The notes below the pieces were generated by a model. The model worked only from the letters and a program-made list of their open reading frames with translations. It had not been told where the DNA came from and ran no database searches. This document shows positions 9,468 to 19,219 of a stretch of DNA of 64,000 nucleotides, piece after piece. Each line of letters starts with the position of its first letter. Within the stretch, counting starts at the first letter, position 1. A program made the position numbers and the translations under genes. The stretch comes from Polymorphobacter megasporae (GTDB lineage: Bacteria > Pseudomonadota > Alphaproteobacteria > Sphingomonadales > Sphingomonadaceae): positions 3,162,001-3,226,000 of the forward strand of contig NZ_CP081848.1 of NCBI RefSeq assembly GCF_018982885.2. The letters are read 5' to 3'.

Positions 9468-9683
9468 GTCGAGGGAATAGTCAGGTTGGACCATCCCGAA
9501 ATCTTCACTGTAAGATCGCCGTCCCGCCGAAAACCGGGGATCGGGATGGGTGCAACCGAGTACGCCGCATGCGAAATTCTAATACGAATGCGGACCTGAA
9601 TTGTTTTAAGACGCGAGCGTTCCGCGCACCATCCTAGACGGGATTAGAGTTACCTCCGGCAAGTTAGCCGCAAACTCAGATTT

Positions 9684-11168
9684 CTAACCCGTCGTAACGA
9701 AGCAAGCCTTGCCCACCTCGGTCAGCTTGGCGCACGCCGCCTTCGCTGCATCGCGCGTCGCATACGGCCCCATCTGAAGCTTCACCACCGGGCCGTCGGT
9801 CGCAAAGATGGGCTTGGCCGGAGCCGCGCTTTCCTTGACGCTTGCCCATGCATTGTCGGCGAGCTTGCGCGCAGAGAACGCCCCGAGCTGGACCCGCCAG
9901 CCGTCGGGCTTGCGCGTCACCGGCTTGTCGATCGTCTCGAACGGCTTGAGCGTGGCAGTCTGCACCGGCTTTGCTGGCGCCGCAGTCGCCGCCTTTGTCG
10001 ATAGTGTCGTGACCGTCCTCGCGGGCGCGGTCGCGAGCGGATCAGCCGACGCCGTCCGCGCAGGCGCGAGCGCCACCGGTTTCGATGCGGGCACGTCGGT
10101 CGTCGCGATCGCCGACGGCGCAGTTGCCGGAGTGGTCGGGAGCGCATGTGCCGGCGCGGCCTGGAACGCAGGGTTCGCGACGCGTGCCGCTGCCGCCGCA
10201 TCGGCTTGCGCCGGGGTCGGCTGCGGGATCGGCCGGGCGGCAATGACTTCCGGCGGGGTCGCACGGACGGGCGGGGTGGTCGTCCGCGTCACCGTCGTGG
10301 TGCGCGAGGTGTCGACCGACGCGATTCTCGACTGAGCGGAAGACATCGGAACATTGGACGCTGTCGCCATGCCGGGCGTGCCCACTGTCGGCACTGGGTT
10401 CGGCGGCGTGACAACCGGCGTGCGGGCCTGTGCGGACACTTGTGCGGGCGGCTGAGTGGGGGCCGAAGTGGCGCGCATCGCCGCGATCTCGACTGCGGTC
10501 GGCGGGGTCCGGATCGGCGCGACCATCCGCGGCCCGGTTGCCGCGGCAAGCGCCGGCGGTACCCCGGCCCCGGCGGCGAGACTGGCAGCGACCGCCTCCC
10601 CCGCGGTCCGGTCGGCCGGGGACAGGCCGGGCGTAATACTGCCGAGCGCGGTTACAGCCTGTGGTAGGCCGCTTGCCTGCGCCCTCAACAGATAGGCGTA
10701 ACCCAATGATTGTGAACGCGGCAGACCATCACCGTTAAACGCCGCGATACCGAGGACGTATTGCGCGCGCGCCTCGCCACGGTCTGCGGCGGTCCGTAGC
10801 CACTTGATGCTCTCGGGCTTTTCGCCCGCCTGGAACAGCGCGATGCCGAGGTTGGCCTGCGCCGGGAGATGCCCTTTCACCGCCGCCTTACGGTACCAGT
10901 CACGCGCCACCGCCGCATCGATCGGCACCCCGCGCCCGAGCTTATACGCCTGCCCGATATTGAACATCGCGTCGGGATCGCCAGCGTTGGCAAAGGGTTG
11001 CCACATCGCCACCGCCCCCGGATAGTCACCGGCGCGCCACAGCTCGACCCCCTGCTTGATGCTCGGCCCCGGGGCCGCGGCGGGCGCGGCAGTCACCGGA
11101 ACCGGGACCCGCTTCGCCGCAACCAGCAGTAGCGCGACACTTGCGAGCGCGACCTTCACAGCGTCCAT
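9684..11168 (-). CDS. Sel1-repeat and SPOR-domain protein
   Basis: Predicted exported or membrane-anchored peptidoglycan-associated protein of 494 residues. The ATG at 11168 gives a hydrophobic leader (VALASVALLLVAA). Residues 30-180 contain tandem Sel1/TPR-like helices (DAMFNIGQAYKLGRGVPID, then AQYVLGIAAFNGDGL). A long Ala/Pro/Thr-rich linker follows, and about 420-494 form a SPOR domain (WRVQLGAFSARKLADNAW ... GPYATRDAAKAACAKL), which in other proteins binds denuded septal glycan. Its start overlaps the end of pyrC' by 13 bases, so they are co-transcribed. The precise role is unknown. Confidence 0.8.
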   Translation of the reverse strand: MDAVKVALASVALLLVAAKRVPVPVTAAPAAAPGPSIKQGVELWRAGDYPGAVAMWQPFANAGDPDAMFNIGQAYKLGRGVPIDAAVARDWYRKAAVKGHLPAQANLGIALFQAGEKPESIKWLRTAADRGEARAQYVLGIAAFNGDGLPRSQSLGYAYLLRAQASGLPQAVTALGSITPGLSPADRTAGEAVAASLAAGAGVPPALAAATGPRMVAPIRTPPTAVEIAAMRATSAPTQPPAQVSAQARTPVVTPPNPVPTVGTPGMATASNVPMSSAQSRIASVDTSRTTTVTRTTTPPVRATPPEVIAARPIPQPTPAQADAAAAARVANPAFQAAPAHALPTTPATAPSAIATTDVPASKPVALAPARTASADPLATAPARTVTTLSTKAATAAPAKPVQTATLKPFETIDKPVTRKPDGWRVQLGAFSARKLADNAWASVKESAAPAKPIFATDGPVVKLQMGPYATRDAAKAACAKLTEVGKACFVTTG

Positions 11169-12382
11169 GCGATCTCGCCTCCTTTGACAGTCATCGTTAC
11201 CCGGCCCTGGACCGGCAGGCCGTCGAACGGGGTATTGCCTGCCGCCGCCGCCATCGTCTGGGCATCGATCCGCCACGGCGCGCCGGGATCGAAGACGATC
11301 AGGTCGGCCGGGGCACCCGCCTCGAGCCGCCCGCCGGGAAGCCCGAACAGCGCCGCCGGGGTGCTCGTCATCGTCGCCAGCAGCGCCGGCCAGCTCATAT
11401 CATGGTCGCGGACCAGCGTCCCCGCGAGCGCCAGCAATGTCTCGGCCCCGACCATGCCGGGGGCAGCATCGGCGAACGGCAGGCGCTTGTCCTCCTGCGT
11501 CCGCGGGTCGTGGCCGCTGGCGACGACGTCGATCGTCCCGTCGGCGATCGCCGCAAGGACCGCTCGCCGGTCGTCGTCATGGCGCAGCGGCGGCGACAGG
11601 CGGGCGAAGCTGCGGTAGCCGCTAACCGACTGGTCGCCCAACAGGAAGTGCCCGGGCGTGACCCCGCACGTCACGCGAGTCCCCGCGGCCTTGGCGGCGC
11701 GGACGAGGTCGATGCTCTCGGCGGTCGTGACCTGCCGGATATGGAGCCGCGCGCCCGTCGCCGCCGCCAGCCGCAGGTCGCGGGCGACGGCGATCGCCTC
11801 GGCAAAGGCCGGCGCAGCGGGGAGGCCGAGCCGGGTGGCGAACTCACCCGCGGTCGCCACCGCGCCGACGGTTAGCGCGGCGTTCTCGGCATGGGTGACG
11901 ACGACGAGGTCGAAGCCGCTGGCATATTGGAGCAGCCGGAGCATGACCCCGGCGTCGGCGATCGCCCCGCGCCCGGTCGCGACCCCAACCGCTCCAGCTT
12001 CCTGACACAGTCCGATCTCGGCGAGCTCGACCCCCGCAAGCCCCTGCGTCCCCGCTGCGAGCGGGTGGACCCAGACATGCGGCTTGCCGATCCGCTGGGC
12101 GAACTCGATCAGCGCCGGATCATCGAGCGGGGGCGACCGATCGGGCATCAAGACGACACGGGTAATGCCCCCCGCGAGGCACGCCGGCGCATCGGCGGCG
12201 AAGACCCCCGCGTCGATCAGCCCGGGGGCGACGATCCGCCCGCCGCAGTCGATGACACGAGTGTCGGCTGCTACCGGTCCGTCGATAGCCTCAATCACCC
12301 GGTCGCGGACGATCACCGAGCCGCGCGCGTCGCGACCGCTCGCCGGATCGATCACCCGGGCGTTGGTGAAAGCAATCACCAT
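11156..12382 (-). CDS. Dihydroorotase-like PyrC', probably catalytically inactive
   Basis: Amidohydrolase-fold protein of 408 residues paired with pyrB. The start ATG at 12382 overlaps the pyrB stop by 7 bases. The overall layout is that of class I dihydroorotase, but the metal-binding His-x-His after the first strand is replaced by DAGVFAA, and the usual TDHAPH-type motif reads [11 protein letters not shown]. In Pseudomonas and relatives such PyrC' proteins are non-catalytic partners that hold the PyrB complex. I infer the same here, which implies that a true pyrC lies outside the window. Confidence 0.88.
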   Translation of the reverse strand: MVIAFTNARVIDPASGRDARGSVIVRDRVIEAIDGPVAADTRVIDCGGRIVAPGLIDAGVFAADAPACLAGGITRVVLMPDRSPPLDDPALIEFAQRIGKPHVWVHPLAAGTQGLAGVELAEIGLCQEAGAVGVATGRGAIADAGVMLRLLQYASGFDLVVVTHAENAALTVGAVATAGEFATRLGLPAAPAFAEAIAVARDLRLAAATGARLHIRQVTTAESIDLVRAAKAAGTRVTCGVTPGHFLLGDQSVSGYRSFARLSPPLRHDDDRRAVLAAIADGTIDVVASGHDPRTQEDKRLPFADAAPGMVGAETLLALAGTLVRDHDMSWPALLATMTSTPAALFGLPGGRLEAGAPADLIVFDPGAPWRIDAQTMAAAAGNTPFDGLPVQGRVTMTVKGGEIAWTL

Positions 12383-13359
12383 CCCGCGACCGCCCGCGAC
12401 CGCCGCGTCAGCACGTCGAGGCACGCCATCCGGACCGCTACGCCCATCTCGACCTGCTCGCTTATCGCCGAGCGGGCGATGTCGTCGGCGACCGCGGTGT
12501 CGATCTCGACCCCCCGGTTCATCGGCCCCGGGTGCATGACCAGCACGTCGGGCTTGGCCGCCGCCAGCCGCGCCGCGGTCAGGCCGTAGAAGTGGAAATA
12601 CTCGCGGGTCGAGGGGACGTACGCCCCGCTCATCCGCTCGCGCTGGAGGCGGAGCATCATGACGACATCCGCGCCGTCGAGCCCCGCATCCATGTCGGTG
12701 TAGACGTCGACCCCGAGCCGGTCGACGTCGGCCCCGACCAGCGTCGGCGGGGCGACCGCTCGGACCTTGGCGCCAAGGCTGCCGAGGAGCTGGAAGTTCG
12801 ACCGCGCCACCCGGCTGTGGAGGATATCGCCGCAGATCGCGACGGTCAGCCCCTCGATCCGCCCCTTGCGCCGCCGGATCGTCAGCGCATCGAGCAGCGC
12901 CTGCGTCGGATGCTCGTGACGCCCATCGCCGGCGTTCAAAACCGGGCAGTCGACCTTCTCGGCGATCAGCTGGACCGCCCCCGACTCGCCGTGGCGGATG
13001 ACGATAAGGTCGGGGTGCATCGCATTCAGGGTCAGCGCGGTGTCGAGCAGCGTCTCGCCTTTCTTCACCGACGACGCCGCGACCGTCATGTTTACGACGT
13101 CAGCCCCGAGCCGCTTGCCAGCGATCTCGAAGCTCAGCAGCGTCCGGGTCGAGTTCTCGAAGAAGGCGTTGATCAGCGTCAGCCCCGCCAGCCGGTCGTC
13201 GCGCTTGCGCAGGCCCCGGTTGACCTCGATCCAGCCCTCGGCCTGATCGAGCAGCCAGGTGATCTCCCACGGCTTCAACTCGGCAATGCCGAGCAGATGG
13301 CGATGAGGAAAAGGGTGGACGCCTTCGGGCAGCACGCTCTGCAGGGGGGGTGGCGTCAT
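12376..13359 (-). CDS. pyrB: Aspartate carbamoyltransferase catalytic subunit
   Basis: Second step of pyrimidine synthesis, joining carbamoyl phosphate and aspartate. The 327 residues carry the phosphate-binding [12 protein letters not shown] motif, the [10 protein letters not shown] loop, HPTQALLDA and the HPGPMNRG motif near the C-terminus. It heads the pyrB-pyrC'-SPOR transcription unit. The N-terminus has a roughly 20-residue extension before [15 protein letters not shown], as in alphaproteobacterial homologues. Confidence 0.96.
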   Translation of the reverse strand: MTPPPLQSVLPEGVHPFPHRHLLGIAELKPWEITWLLDQAEGWIEVNRGLRKRDDRLAGLTLINAFFENSTRTLLSFEIAGKRLGADVVNMTVAASSVKKGETLLDTALTLNAMHPDLIVIRHGESGAVQLIAEKVDCPVLNAGDGRHEHPTQALLDALTIRRRKGRIEGLTVAICGDILHSRVARSNFQLLGSLGAKVRAVAPPTLVGADVDRLGVDVYTDMDAGLDGADVVMMLRLQRERMSGAYVPSTREYFHFYGLTAARLAAAKPDVLVMHPGPMNRGVEIDTAVADDIARSAISEQVEMGVAVRMACLDVLTRRSRAVAGW

Positions 13360-13438
13360 CGCGCTTCGTCTAGCCGCTATGACAACATTCGGGAAGGGCG
13401 AGCCGACGCGGCAGCGGCACGGCTCAACCGAGCCCGGG

Positions 13439-13912
13439 CTAACCTAGGAGCGTCCCCGCCATCAGCCCATCGATCGCCCCCTGGAGGATGTACGCGGCGG
13501 CGAGCTTGTCGATCATCGCATGCCGCTTTGCTCGGCTGAGGTCGGCGTCGATCAGCGCGCGCTCGACCGCCTGCGTCGACCAGCGCTCGTCCCACAGCAG
13601 GATCGGACGCTCGAGCGGCTTCTCGATCGACTTGGCGAACTGCCGGACCGACTGGGTTCGCGGCGAATCGCTGCCGTCCATGCTCAATGGCAGGCCGACG
13701 ATCAGCCCGACGATCCGCTCCTTCTCGAGCAGTTGCTTCAGTATCGCGAGGTCGGGGGTGAACTTGGTCCGCTGGATCGTGATCAGCGCAGTGGCAAAGC
13801 TCCACCCCGCGTCACACGTCGCGATGCCGATCGTGCGCGTGCCCACGTCAAGGCCCGCCAGGCGACCCCCCTGCGGCAGCTCGGCCTTGAACCCGCCCGG
13901 GTCGACGATCAT
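13439..13912 (-). CDS. ruvX: Putative pre-16S rRNA nuclease RuvX/YqgF
   Basis: RNase H-fold nuclease of 157 residues implicated in 16S rRNA 5' maturation. Visible are [12 protein letters not shown] with the first catalytic Asp, [12 protein letters not shown], and [14 protein letters not shown] with the further acidic residues. The start ATG at 13912 overlaps the stop of the upstream DUF3089 gene by 4 bases, which suggests translational coupling. Confidence 0.93.
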   Translation of the reverse strand: MIVDPGGFKAELPQGGRLAGLDVGTRTIGIATCDAGWSFATALITIQRTKFTPDLAILKQLLEKERIVGLIVGLPLSMDGSDSPRTQSVRQFAKSIEKPLERPILLWDERWSTQAVERALIDADLSRAKRHAMIDKLAAAYILQGAIDGLMAGTLLG

Positions 13913-15024
13913 CCGGGAATGAACGCGTCGACCCGACGCTCGACATCGGCGCGAATGTTCGCCCAGAACAGGTTGTAATCATACACCTGATAGTCGTTGC
14001 CCGGCAGGACGTACTTGTCCAACGCCCCCGGCGGATCGCCGATCGAGACGATACCCGACGGTAGGCATCGCGCGCCGATCCCACCCGCGACGATCGTCGC
14101 GGCCTCGGGCGTAGCGCCGGGGACCAGCGAGCCGATGTTCGCCGCCGGAGCCGCCACCTTCGCCGTCGCCACGCCAAGCAGCGGATTGACGCAGACGACT
14201 CGCGTTCCCTTGCGGCTCCGCCCGGTTAGTCCCGGGGTCGCGTCAAACACCGCGCGGCTCGCAGCGATGTCGGCGGGCTCGGCAAAGCTCTGCCACGTCA
14301 GTAGGCAGTGCGTCGCCTCGGGAGTCGTACACGGCTCGATGCCCAGCGCGGGTAGGTCGGCCGCGAGCGAGACCGGCGTGCCGACCGCATAGACAGCGAC
14401 GATCCGCTGCGCGATCGGCTGTCCGGCGACGCGGTCGTGTAGCATCCGCAGCAGGTGAAGCGCCCCCTGCCCGTGCCCGGCCAGCACGATCGGCGCCTCC
14501 TTCGGCGCGGCGGCGACGAAGGCATCGAACGCCCGCAGCACGTCGCCATAGGCGAGGTCGAGCGCCTTGGTTGCATCGGGCGACGCCACCAGCGAAGCTC
14601 CGAATACCGCCTGCCGGTACTTCGGTGCCCAGAGTGCGCCGATGCCGTTGAACACGCTCGCGTCGGACCGCATCGACCCCGCGATCCGAGGCTCGACCGC
14701 CGCATCGCCGACCGCCATGTTCCAGTGGTCGCGACCGAGATCGGCGGTCGGGGTGATGAAGAACACCGCGACCCGCGGGTGCGGCGCGGCGGCGTAGCCC
14801 GGCGGAGCCCAGCGCGCCGGGTCGGTCGCCAGCATCGGGTTCGCGGCCCACGCCGTTGGCAGCGCATAGTCGGGCGGCGGCGCAACACGGCTGTCGGCGA
14901 AGCGCACCGTCGGCACCAGCGCCGCCGCGATCAACCGCGCGCCGAACAGCCGGTACGCCAGCGCCGCCCCGACGACGAGCACGATGACGGCGGCGATGAT
15001 CCACAGGAAGCGGCGTGCGAGCAT
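13909..15024 (-). CDS. DUF3089 alpha/beta-hydrolase-like membrane-anchored protein
   Basis: 371 residues with an N-terminal membrane anchor (residues 5-28, [19 protein letters not shown]) and a periplasmic alpha/beta-hydrolase-like body. Family features are the [16 protein letters not shown] region, the nucleophile-elbow-like GHGQGA near residue 181 (Gly in place of the usual catalytic Ser), and a C-terminal [17 protein letters not shown] segment. The ATG at 15024 was chosen because the frame upstream is antisense to the metallopeptidase gene. No substrate is known for this family. It is coupled to ruvX. Confidence 0.82.
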   Translation of the reverse strand: MLARRFLWIIAAVIVLVVGAALAYRLFGARLIAAALVPTVRFADSRVAPPPDYALPTAWAANPMLATDPARWAPPGYAAAPHPRVAVFFITPTADLGRDHWNMAVGDAAVEPRIAGSMRSDASVFNGIGALWAPKYRQAVFGASLVASPDATKALDLAYGDVLRAFDAFVAAAPKEAPIVLAGHGQGALHLLRMLHDRVAGQPIAQRIVAVYAVGTPVSLAADLPALGIEPCTTPEATHCLLTWQSFAEPADIAASRAVFDATPGLTGRSRKGTRVVCVNPLLGVATAKVAAPAANIGSLVPGATPEAATIVAGGIGARCLPSGIVSIGDPPGALDKYVLPGNDYQVYDYNLFWANIRADVERRVDAFIPG

Positions 15025-15135
15025 GGCTTTAACTCTCCGCAGCGGGCCATAGCATGACGATATCGATCCGAGATATGGGTCCGGCAACAGATACGGCTGC
15101 GGCACGTTATGCCGCGGCAACGAAGGAGCGCGGGC

Positions 15136-16098
15136 ATGCGGCTGGACGACGAACGCGAGAGCAGCAATGTCGAGGACGACCGCGGCCAGGGTGGCGGCGG
15201 CGGGTTCGGCTTCGGCGGCGGCGGTGGCGGCGGCATCGGCGGCGGGCTCGTCCCGATGCTGTTCGGCTTCGTCCTCAGCCGCTTCGGCTGCGGCGGGGTC
15301 GTCGTGTTGGGCATCATCGTGCTGATCTTCGGCGGCCTCGGCAATCTCGGCAGTCTCGTCGGCGGGCTTGGCGGCGGCGGGAGCAGCGCCCCGACCCAGC
15401 AGATCGGCCAACCGCAGGACGACGTCGCCGCCCCCGGCCCGGCCGCGGCCACCGGTCAGGAAGACTCGAGCAAGCGTTTCGTCCGCAAGGTCCTCGCCTC
15501 GACCGAGGATACTTGGGCGAAGCTCCTCCCGGCACAGGCCAACGTCCGCTACGTTGACCCCAAGCTCGTCCTCTACACCGGCCGGACCCAGTCGAAATGC
15601 GGCGGCGCATCCTCGGCATCGGGGCCGTTCTACTGCCCCGCCGACAGCAAGGTCTACCTCGACACGAGCTTCTTCGACGAGCTGTCGAGCCGCTTCGGCG
15701 CCCCGGGAGACTTCGCCCAAGCCTATGTCATCGCCCACGAAATCGGCCACCACGTCCAGAACCTGCTCGGCATCTCCGACCAGGCCGAGGCGGCGATGTC
15801 GCGGGGCTCGGCGCGCCAGCGCAACGCCGTCTCGGTCCGCCTCGAGCTCCAGGCCGACTGCTTCGCCGGGGTCTGGGCGCACGCCAACCCCGACCTGCTC
15901 AGCCCCGGCGACGTCGAGGAGGCGCTCAAGGCGGCGACCGCAATCGGCGACGACCGCCTCCAGCAGGCGGCGCAGGGCACCGTCGTCCCCGACAGCTTCA
16001 CCCACGGCAGCAGCGCGCAGCGCGTCCACTGGCTCCAGCAAGGCCTAACCGACGGGACGATCGCCGGCTGCAACACCTTCAAGGACGGGGCGGTCTAG
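15136..16098 (+). CDS. YpfJ-family neutral zinc metallopeptidase
   Basis: A 320-residue membrane-associated predicted peptidase (PF04228 type). The start at 15136 has AAGGAG upstream. A Gly-rich N-terminal stretch (about 15-40) is followed by a transmembrane segment around 45-75, a polar linker, and the catalytic domain with AHEIGHHVQ (first His near residue 201) and the downstream ELQADCFAGVWAH third-ligand motif. It is transcribed divergently from the DUF3089 gene. The cellular substrate is unknown. Confidence 0.9.
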   Translation: MRLDDERESSNVEDDRGQGGGGGFGFGGGGGGGIGGGLVPMLFGFVLSRFGCGGVVVLGIIVLIFGGLGNLGSLVGGLGGGGSSAPTQQIGQPQDDVAAPGPAAATGQEDSSKRFVRKVLASTEDTWAKLLPAQANVRYVDPKLVLYTGRTQSKCGGASSASGPFYCPADSKVYLDTSFFDELSSRFGAPGDFAQAYVIAHEIGHHVQNLLGISDQAEAAMSRGSARQRNAVSVRLELQADCFAGVWAHANPDLLSPGDVEEALKAATAIGDDRLQQAAQGTVVPDSFTHGSSAQRVHWLQQGLTDGTIAGCNTFKDGAV

Positions 16099-16452
16099 CT
16101 AGGCCGCACCCGCCCGGGGGTGTTCGCGCCACCACGCAAACACCCCCCGCTGCTCCCGCGCGACATACGCCGCCGCCTCAGCCCCGACGAACAACCCCTT
16201 GTAATCGCTTCGCCCGATCCACCACCCCTGCCCCGGCAACCGGTCGCTCTGGCGGACCACCAGCACGGCGAGGTCGGGCCGCCCCGCCCCGCGCTCGGCG
16301 GCGTCGACATCCATCAGCACCACGCACAACGCCCGCATCTTGGGGCGGCTGAAGGCGTAGCCGAGCGCGCCGAGCACCTCCGAATACGTCACGCTCTCCC
16401 CCGCCCGCGCGCGCGCGTGAAGCAGCGCCGCGACGTGATCGGGGTCGATCAA
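16099..16452 (-). CDS. Small unrecognised cytoplasmic protein coupled to DUF808 gene
   Basis: 117 residues with no signal peptide or membrane segment. It begins at a TTG (16452) that overlaps the DUF808 stop as TTGA, so it is probably translated by coupling. The N-terminal half (TYSEVLGALGYAFSRPKMRAL) reads like a small helix-turn-helix-type fold and the C-terminal half is rich in Trp and Gly (LPGQGWWIG, GVFAWWREH). I do not recognise a function. The very clean frame and end-to-end packing with the metallopeptidase stop (1 base apart) support a real gene. Confidence 0.75.
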   Translation of the reverse strand: MIDPDHVAALLHARARAGESVTYSEVLGALGYAFSRPKMRALCVVLMDVDAAERGAGRPDLAVLVVRQSDRLPGQGWWIGRSDYKGLFVGAEAAAYVAREQRGVFAWWREHPRAGAA

Positions 16453-17372
16453 TGCCCCCGCCGCGCCTGCCACGCGTGCAGCCCGCCGACGATCACCCCG
16501 CCGATGACGACCCCGGCAACCCCCGCGCCGAGCGCTCCGGCAACCCATTCGGCGACCGGCCCGGCCAGTCCTCCCGCTAAGACCGCGAGATGGTGGACGA
16601 CATCGCCCGGCCCCGCGACGCCATATTCCGCGAGTCCGTGGAGCACGATCCCGCCGCCGACCCACAGCATCGCCGCCGTCCCGACCGCCGCCAACCCCTT
16701 GAGCAGCCCCGGCATTCCCGACACCAGCGCGCGCCCGAACACGCGCAACGGAGCCGCCGCCCCCCCGCGCAGCCGTGCCAGCGCAACCCCGGCGTCGTCG
16801 GCCTTCACGATCAGCGCGACCGCGCCATAGACGAGCACGGTGATGCCGACCCCGACGACGGCGAGGACGATCGCGCGGTTCAAGAAGCTTTCGGCGGCGA
16901 CGGTGCCGAGCGTGATCGCCATGATCTCGGCCGACAAAACGAGGTCGGTGCGGATCGCCCCGGCGACCAGCGTCGCCTCGTCGCGCACCTCCGCCGCCGC
17001 GCCGTGCTCGCCGCCGACGCCGAACGCCGCGACGAGCTTCTCGACCCCCTCGACGCACAGATACGCGCCCCCCGCCATCAGCAGCGGCGTGATCGCCCAC
17101 GGCGCGAGCGCACTCAACGCCAGCGCGGCAGGCAGCAAATACAACAGCTTGTTGCGCAGGCTTCCCATCGCGATGCGCCAGACGATCGGCAACTCGCGCG
17201 CCGCCGCAAAGCCGACGACATAGGTCGGCGTCACCGCCGCATCGTCGATCACCACCCCCGCCGCCTTGACCGCCGCCTTCGCGGTCAGCCCGGCGGTATC
17301 GTCGAGCGTCGCCGCCGCCACCTTCGCCAGCGCCGCGACGTCGTCGAGCAACGCGATCAACCCGGTCGCCAT
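16449..17372 (-). CDS. DUF808 family integral membrane protein
   Basis: 307 residues. The N-terminus MATGLIALLDDVAALAKVAAATLDD is characteristic of the DUF808 (YedI-like) family. The protein then has several hydrophobic stretches (about 85-125, 160-205, 225-260, 275-300) separated by charged loops. The function of the family is not established. It is followed by a coupled small gene. Confidence 0.88.
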   Translation of the reverse strand: MATGLIALLDDVAALAKVAAATLDDTAGLTAKAAVKAAGVVIDDAAVTPTYVVGFAAARELPIVWRIAMGSLRNKLLYLLPAALALSALAPWAITPLLMAGGAYLCVEGVEKLVAAFGVGGEHGAAAEVRDEATLVAGAIRTDLVLSAEIMAITLGTVAAESFLNRAIVLAVVGVGITVLVYGAVALIVKADDAGVALARLRGGAAAPLRVFGRALVSGMPGLLKGLAAVGTAAMLWVGGGIVLHGLAEYGVAGPGDVVHHLAVLAGGLAGPVAEWVAGALGAGVAGVVIGGVIVGGLHAWQARRGH

Positions 17373-17834
17373 CAGGCGGCCCGTGCCGGTGCGGACGAGC
17401 CTAAGTTCAAAATAAGTTCACACAAAAGCATGCGTTTTGCGTCGGCGCTTTCCGGGCAACTCGCCCCCTCGGATATCCGCCCGACCGGTGCCGCGCAGCG
17501 CCACGACCCGCGGAAGTTCACGAAGTCCAGAAGAAGGGATGTTTCACACGCCTGGGGCATGAAAAGTGTCAAGCCAGCTTGTCGAAGTTGATGAAGTTGA
17601 CGCCACGCCGGATCGAAACGTAGCCCCCACGCGGACAGACAACGGCCGCCGGCCGACAACCCCGTTCCGAAACACCCGCCGCGAAATTCACCGTCACCAA
17701 TTCCATCCTCCCGCCTCCGACTCGACCCGCGAAATTACCGCATCGGCGAGGGTGTAGGACAGCGATATCTCGGGGGGCGCGCGGTTGGCCGGGGATCGCG
17801 CTGCGTGCTAGGCTCGATCGTGCAGGAGGCCACG
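17373..17834. other. Intergenic stretch without a convincing gene
   Basis: About 460 bases between the DUF808 start and parD. GC falls locally and the repeats AAGTTCA (17402-17421 area) and GAAGTTGA (17582-17599 area) recur. A 95-codon minus-strand frame ends in TGATG overlap with the DUF808 start but has no ribosome site or recognisable motif. I see no RNA gene. The DUF808 promoter must lie here. Confidence 0.5.
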
Positions 17835-18080
17835 ATGCCGACAAGAACCATCACCCTCGCCGAACCCGCCGCGCAATGGATCGACGATCGCGTCCGCGAC
17901 GACGGCTATCCCAATGCCGATGCGTATATCGCCGCCCTCGTCGAGCGTGAACGCGAGGAGGCGGAGAAGCTGGCCGCGCTCCACGCCGCACTCAACGAGG
18001 GCGAGCGCAGCGGCGTCAGCCCATATACCGTCGAACAGGTCTTCGCCAACGCGCGTGCTCGCCACGCGCATGCGGGTTGA
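17835..18080 (+). CDS. parD: ParD-type ribbon-helix-helix antitoxin
   Basis: 81 residues. The start at 17835 is preceded by AGGAGG. The N-terminus TRTITLAEPAAQWIDDRVRDDGYPNADAYIAALV is the CopG/ParD ribbon-helix-helix DNA-binding fold, followed by a Glu-rich helix and a toxin-wrapping tail (SGVSPYTVEQVFANARA). It overlaps the following parE by 11 bases. As in other ParDE systems it would repress its own operon. Confidence 0.88.
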   Translation: MPTRTITLAEPAAQWIDDRVRDDGYPNADAYIAALVEREREEAEKLAALHAALNEGERSGVSPYTVEQVFANARARHAHAG

Positions 18081-18357
18081 ACTCAGCGCGCTAGCGAAGC
18101 GCGATCTCGGCGACATCTACGACTTCGGATTTGAGCGGTTTGGCGAGTAGACGGCCGATCGCTACGTCGAGCACATGACCGGCGTGATCAACCGTATCGC
18201 CGAGTTTCCCGGCATTGGCGAGGCGGTTCCAGACCGACAACCGCCGCTGAGAGACTTTGGCTGTGAAAGCCACGCAATCTATTATCGCGGAATCGCCGAC
18301 GGCATATTCGTAACACGCGTGCTTCACGCGCGGATGGATATGCGAAGAAATCTTTAA
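18070..18357 (+). pseudogene. parE: ParE/RelE-family toxin interrupted by an in-frame amber codon
   Basis: The frame starts at ATG 18070 and gives VELSALAKRDLGDIYDFGFERFGE, then TAG at 18148-18150, then TADRYVEHMTGVINRIAEFP and the normal ParE C-terminus (SHAIYYRGIADGIFVTRVLHARMD) to a TAA at 18357. Homologues usually have Gln or a similar residue at that point, so one CAG-to-TAG change explains it. The gyrase-poisoning toxin should be truncated at 26 residues unless the amber is suppressed or is a sequencing error. The antitoxin upstream is intact. Confidence 0.85.
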
Positions 18358-18517
18358 TGGCGCGGACGTTTGATCCGATATTTCGACGAATAACCTCGCG
18401 AAACCGCTAATGCTGACGAACTGCCCGTCGCGTTCGGTGCGGAGTGGTCACGCAATGGAAGCACTGAGGTCCGCGATTCTTAATGTAAGGGCAGATATTC
18501 GTCCGGCGTATTTCAGC

Positions 18518-19219
18518 TTAGGCATCGTCCCCAAGAATGGATCTAATCATGTCTGCCGCAAGGTCTAACGCATTTCCATAGCGGTCAAGGTGGGCTGACA
18601 GTTCCGCAGCTGAGAAAGGCTTATAGTTAGACACCTTCCACGCCCGCGGCATCCGTTCGCTTTTCGAGTACTTCGCCCTTGGAAAGCACACGATCTCTGC
18701 ATCGCGCCCAATAAAATCGGTCAACGTCAAAACTGCATTATAAATTATCGTCGACAGCAATCTCTTTTGAAAATCAGTAAAGGGCAGGCTTGTCCAACCG
18801 ATAATAAACACCGGCGTGAGTCCGTCATCTTCTACAATTATGAAGGTGGGCCTTACTGGGACAAACACTCCCCGATCGAGAGGATAATTTACGCAAAATT
18901 CATTGAGCGTTCTAATTCCGTCAAACAAACGGACCTCATTGTAAGCCGCAAAAGATGTCAATATCTCGCGGCCCAATCGCCGAACTAACGGATTACCAAC
19001 TTTTTCAAGACCATGAAGCGCATCACTCAATGAAGTCTTCAGACACGCCATATCGCTAAGCAGTTTATATACCTGAGTAAGAGATATTCTCGGACTGCTG
19101 ATAGCAAATCGAGCCATCGCTATAGCGGAATCTTGCGTTCCCTTATGAATATATCGGACCCAGTTTGGTGCCGACGGCGGGCGCCGCAACTTGCGAATGG
19201 CGTCTGCTGATGTGATCAT
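18518..19219 (-). CDS. Unrecognised 233-residue protein, candidate toxin of the Panacea pair
   Basis: No signal peptide or membrane span. It is mixed alpha/beta with a hydrophobic central part (FIIVEDDGLTPVFIIGW, then LLSTIIYNAVLTLTDFIG) and a C-terminal helix (LDRYGNALDLAADMIRSIL). The start overlaps the stop of the Panacea-domain gene by 4 bases, antitoxin first. GC is clearly lower than in the flanking genes, suggesting recent acquisition. I recognise no catalytic motif. Assignment as toxin rests only on the pairing, since Panacea proteins are known to neutralise very diverse partner toxins. Confidence 0.6.
   Translation of the reverse strand: MITSADAIRKLRRPPSAPNWVRYIHKGTQDSAIAMARFAISSPRISLTQVYKLLSDMACLKTSLSDALHGLEKVGNPLVRRLGREILTSFAAYNEVRLFDGIRTLNEFCVNYPLDRGVFVPVRPTFIIVEDDGLTPVFIIGWTSLPFTDFQKRLLSTIIYNAVLTLTDFIGRDAEIVCFPRAKYSKSERMPRAWKVSNYKPFSAAELSAHLDRYGNALDLAADMIRSILGDDA

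Noticed and set aside
15025-16041. N-terminal half of a 710-codon minus-strand frame joined to the DUF3089 protein
   Set aside because: This half is antisense to the metallopeptidase; the DUF3089 protein starts at 15024 with a normal membrane anchor.
17372-17659. 95-codon minus-strand frame ending in TGATG overlap with the DUF808 start
   Set aside because: Attractive coupling, but no ribosome site, no recognisable motif and an atypical composition; kept as unassigned intergenic sequence.
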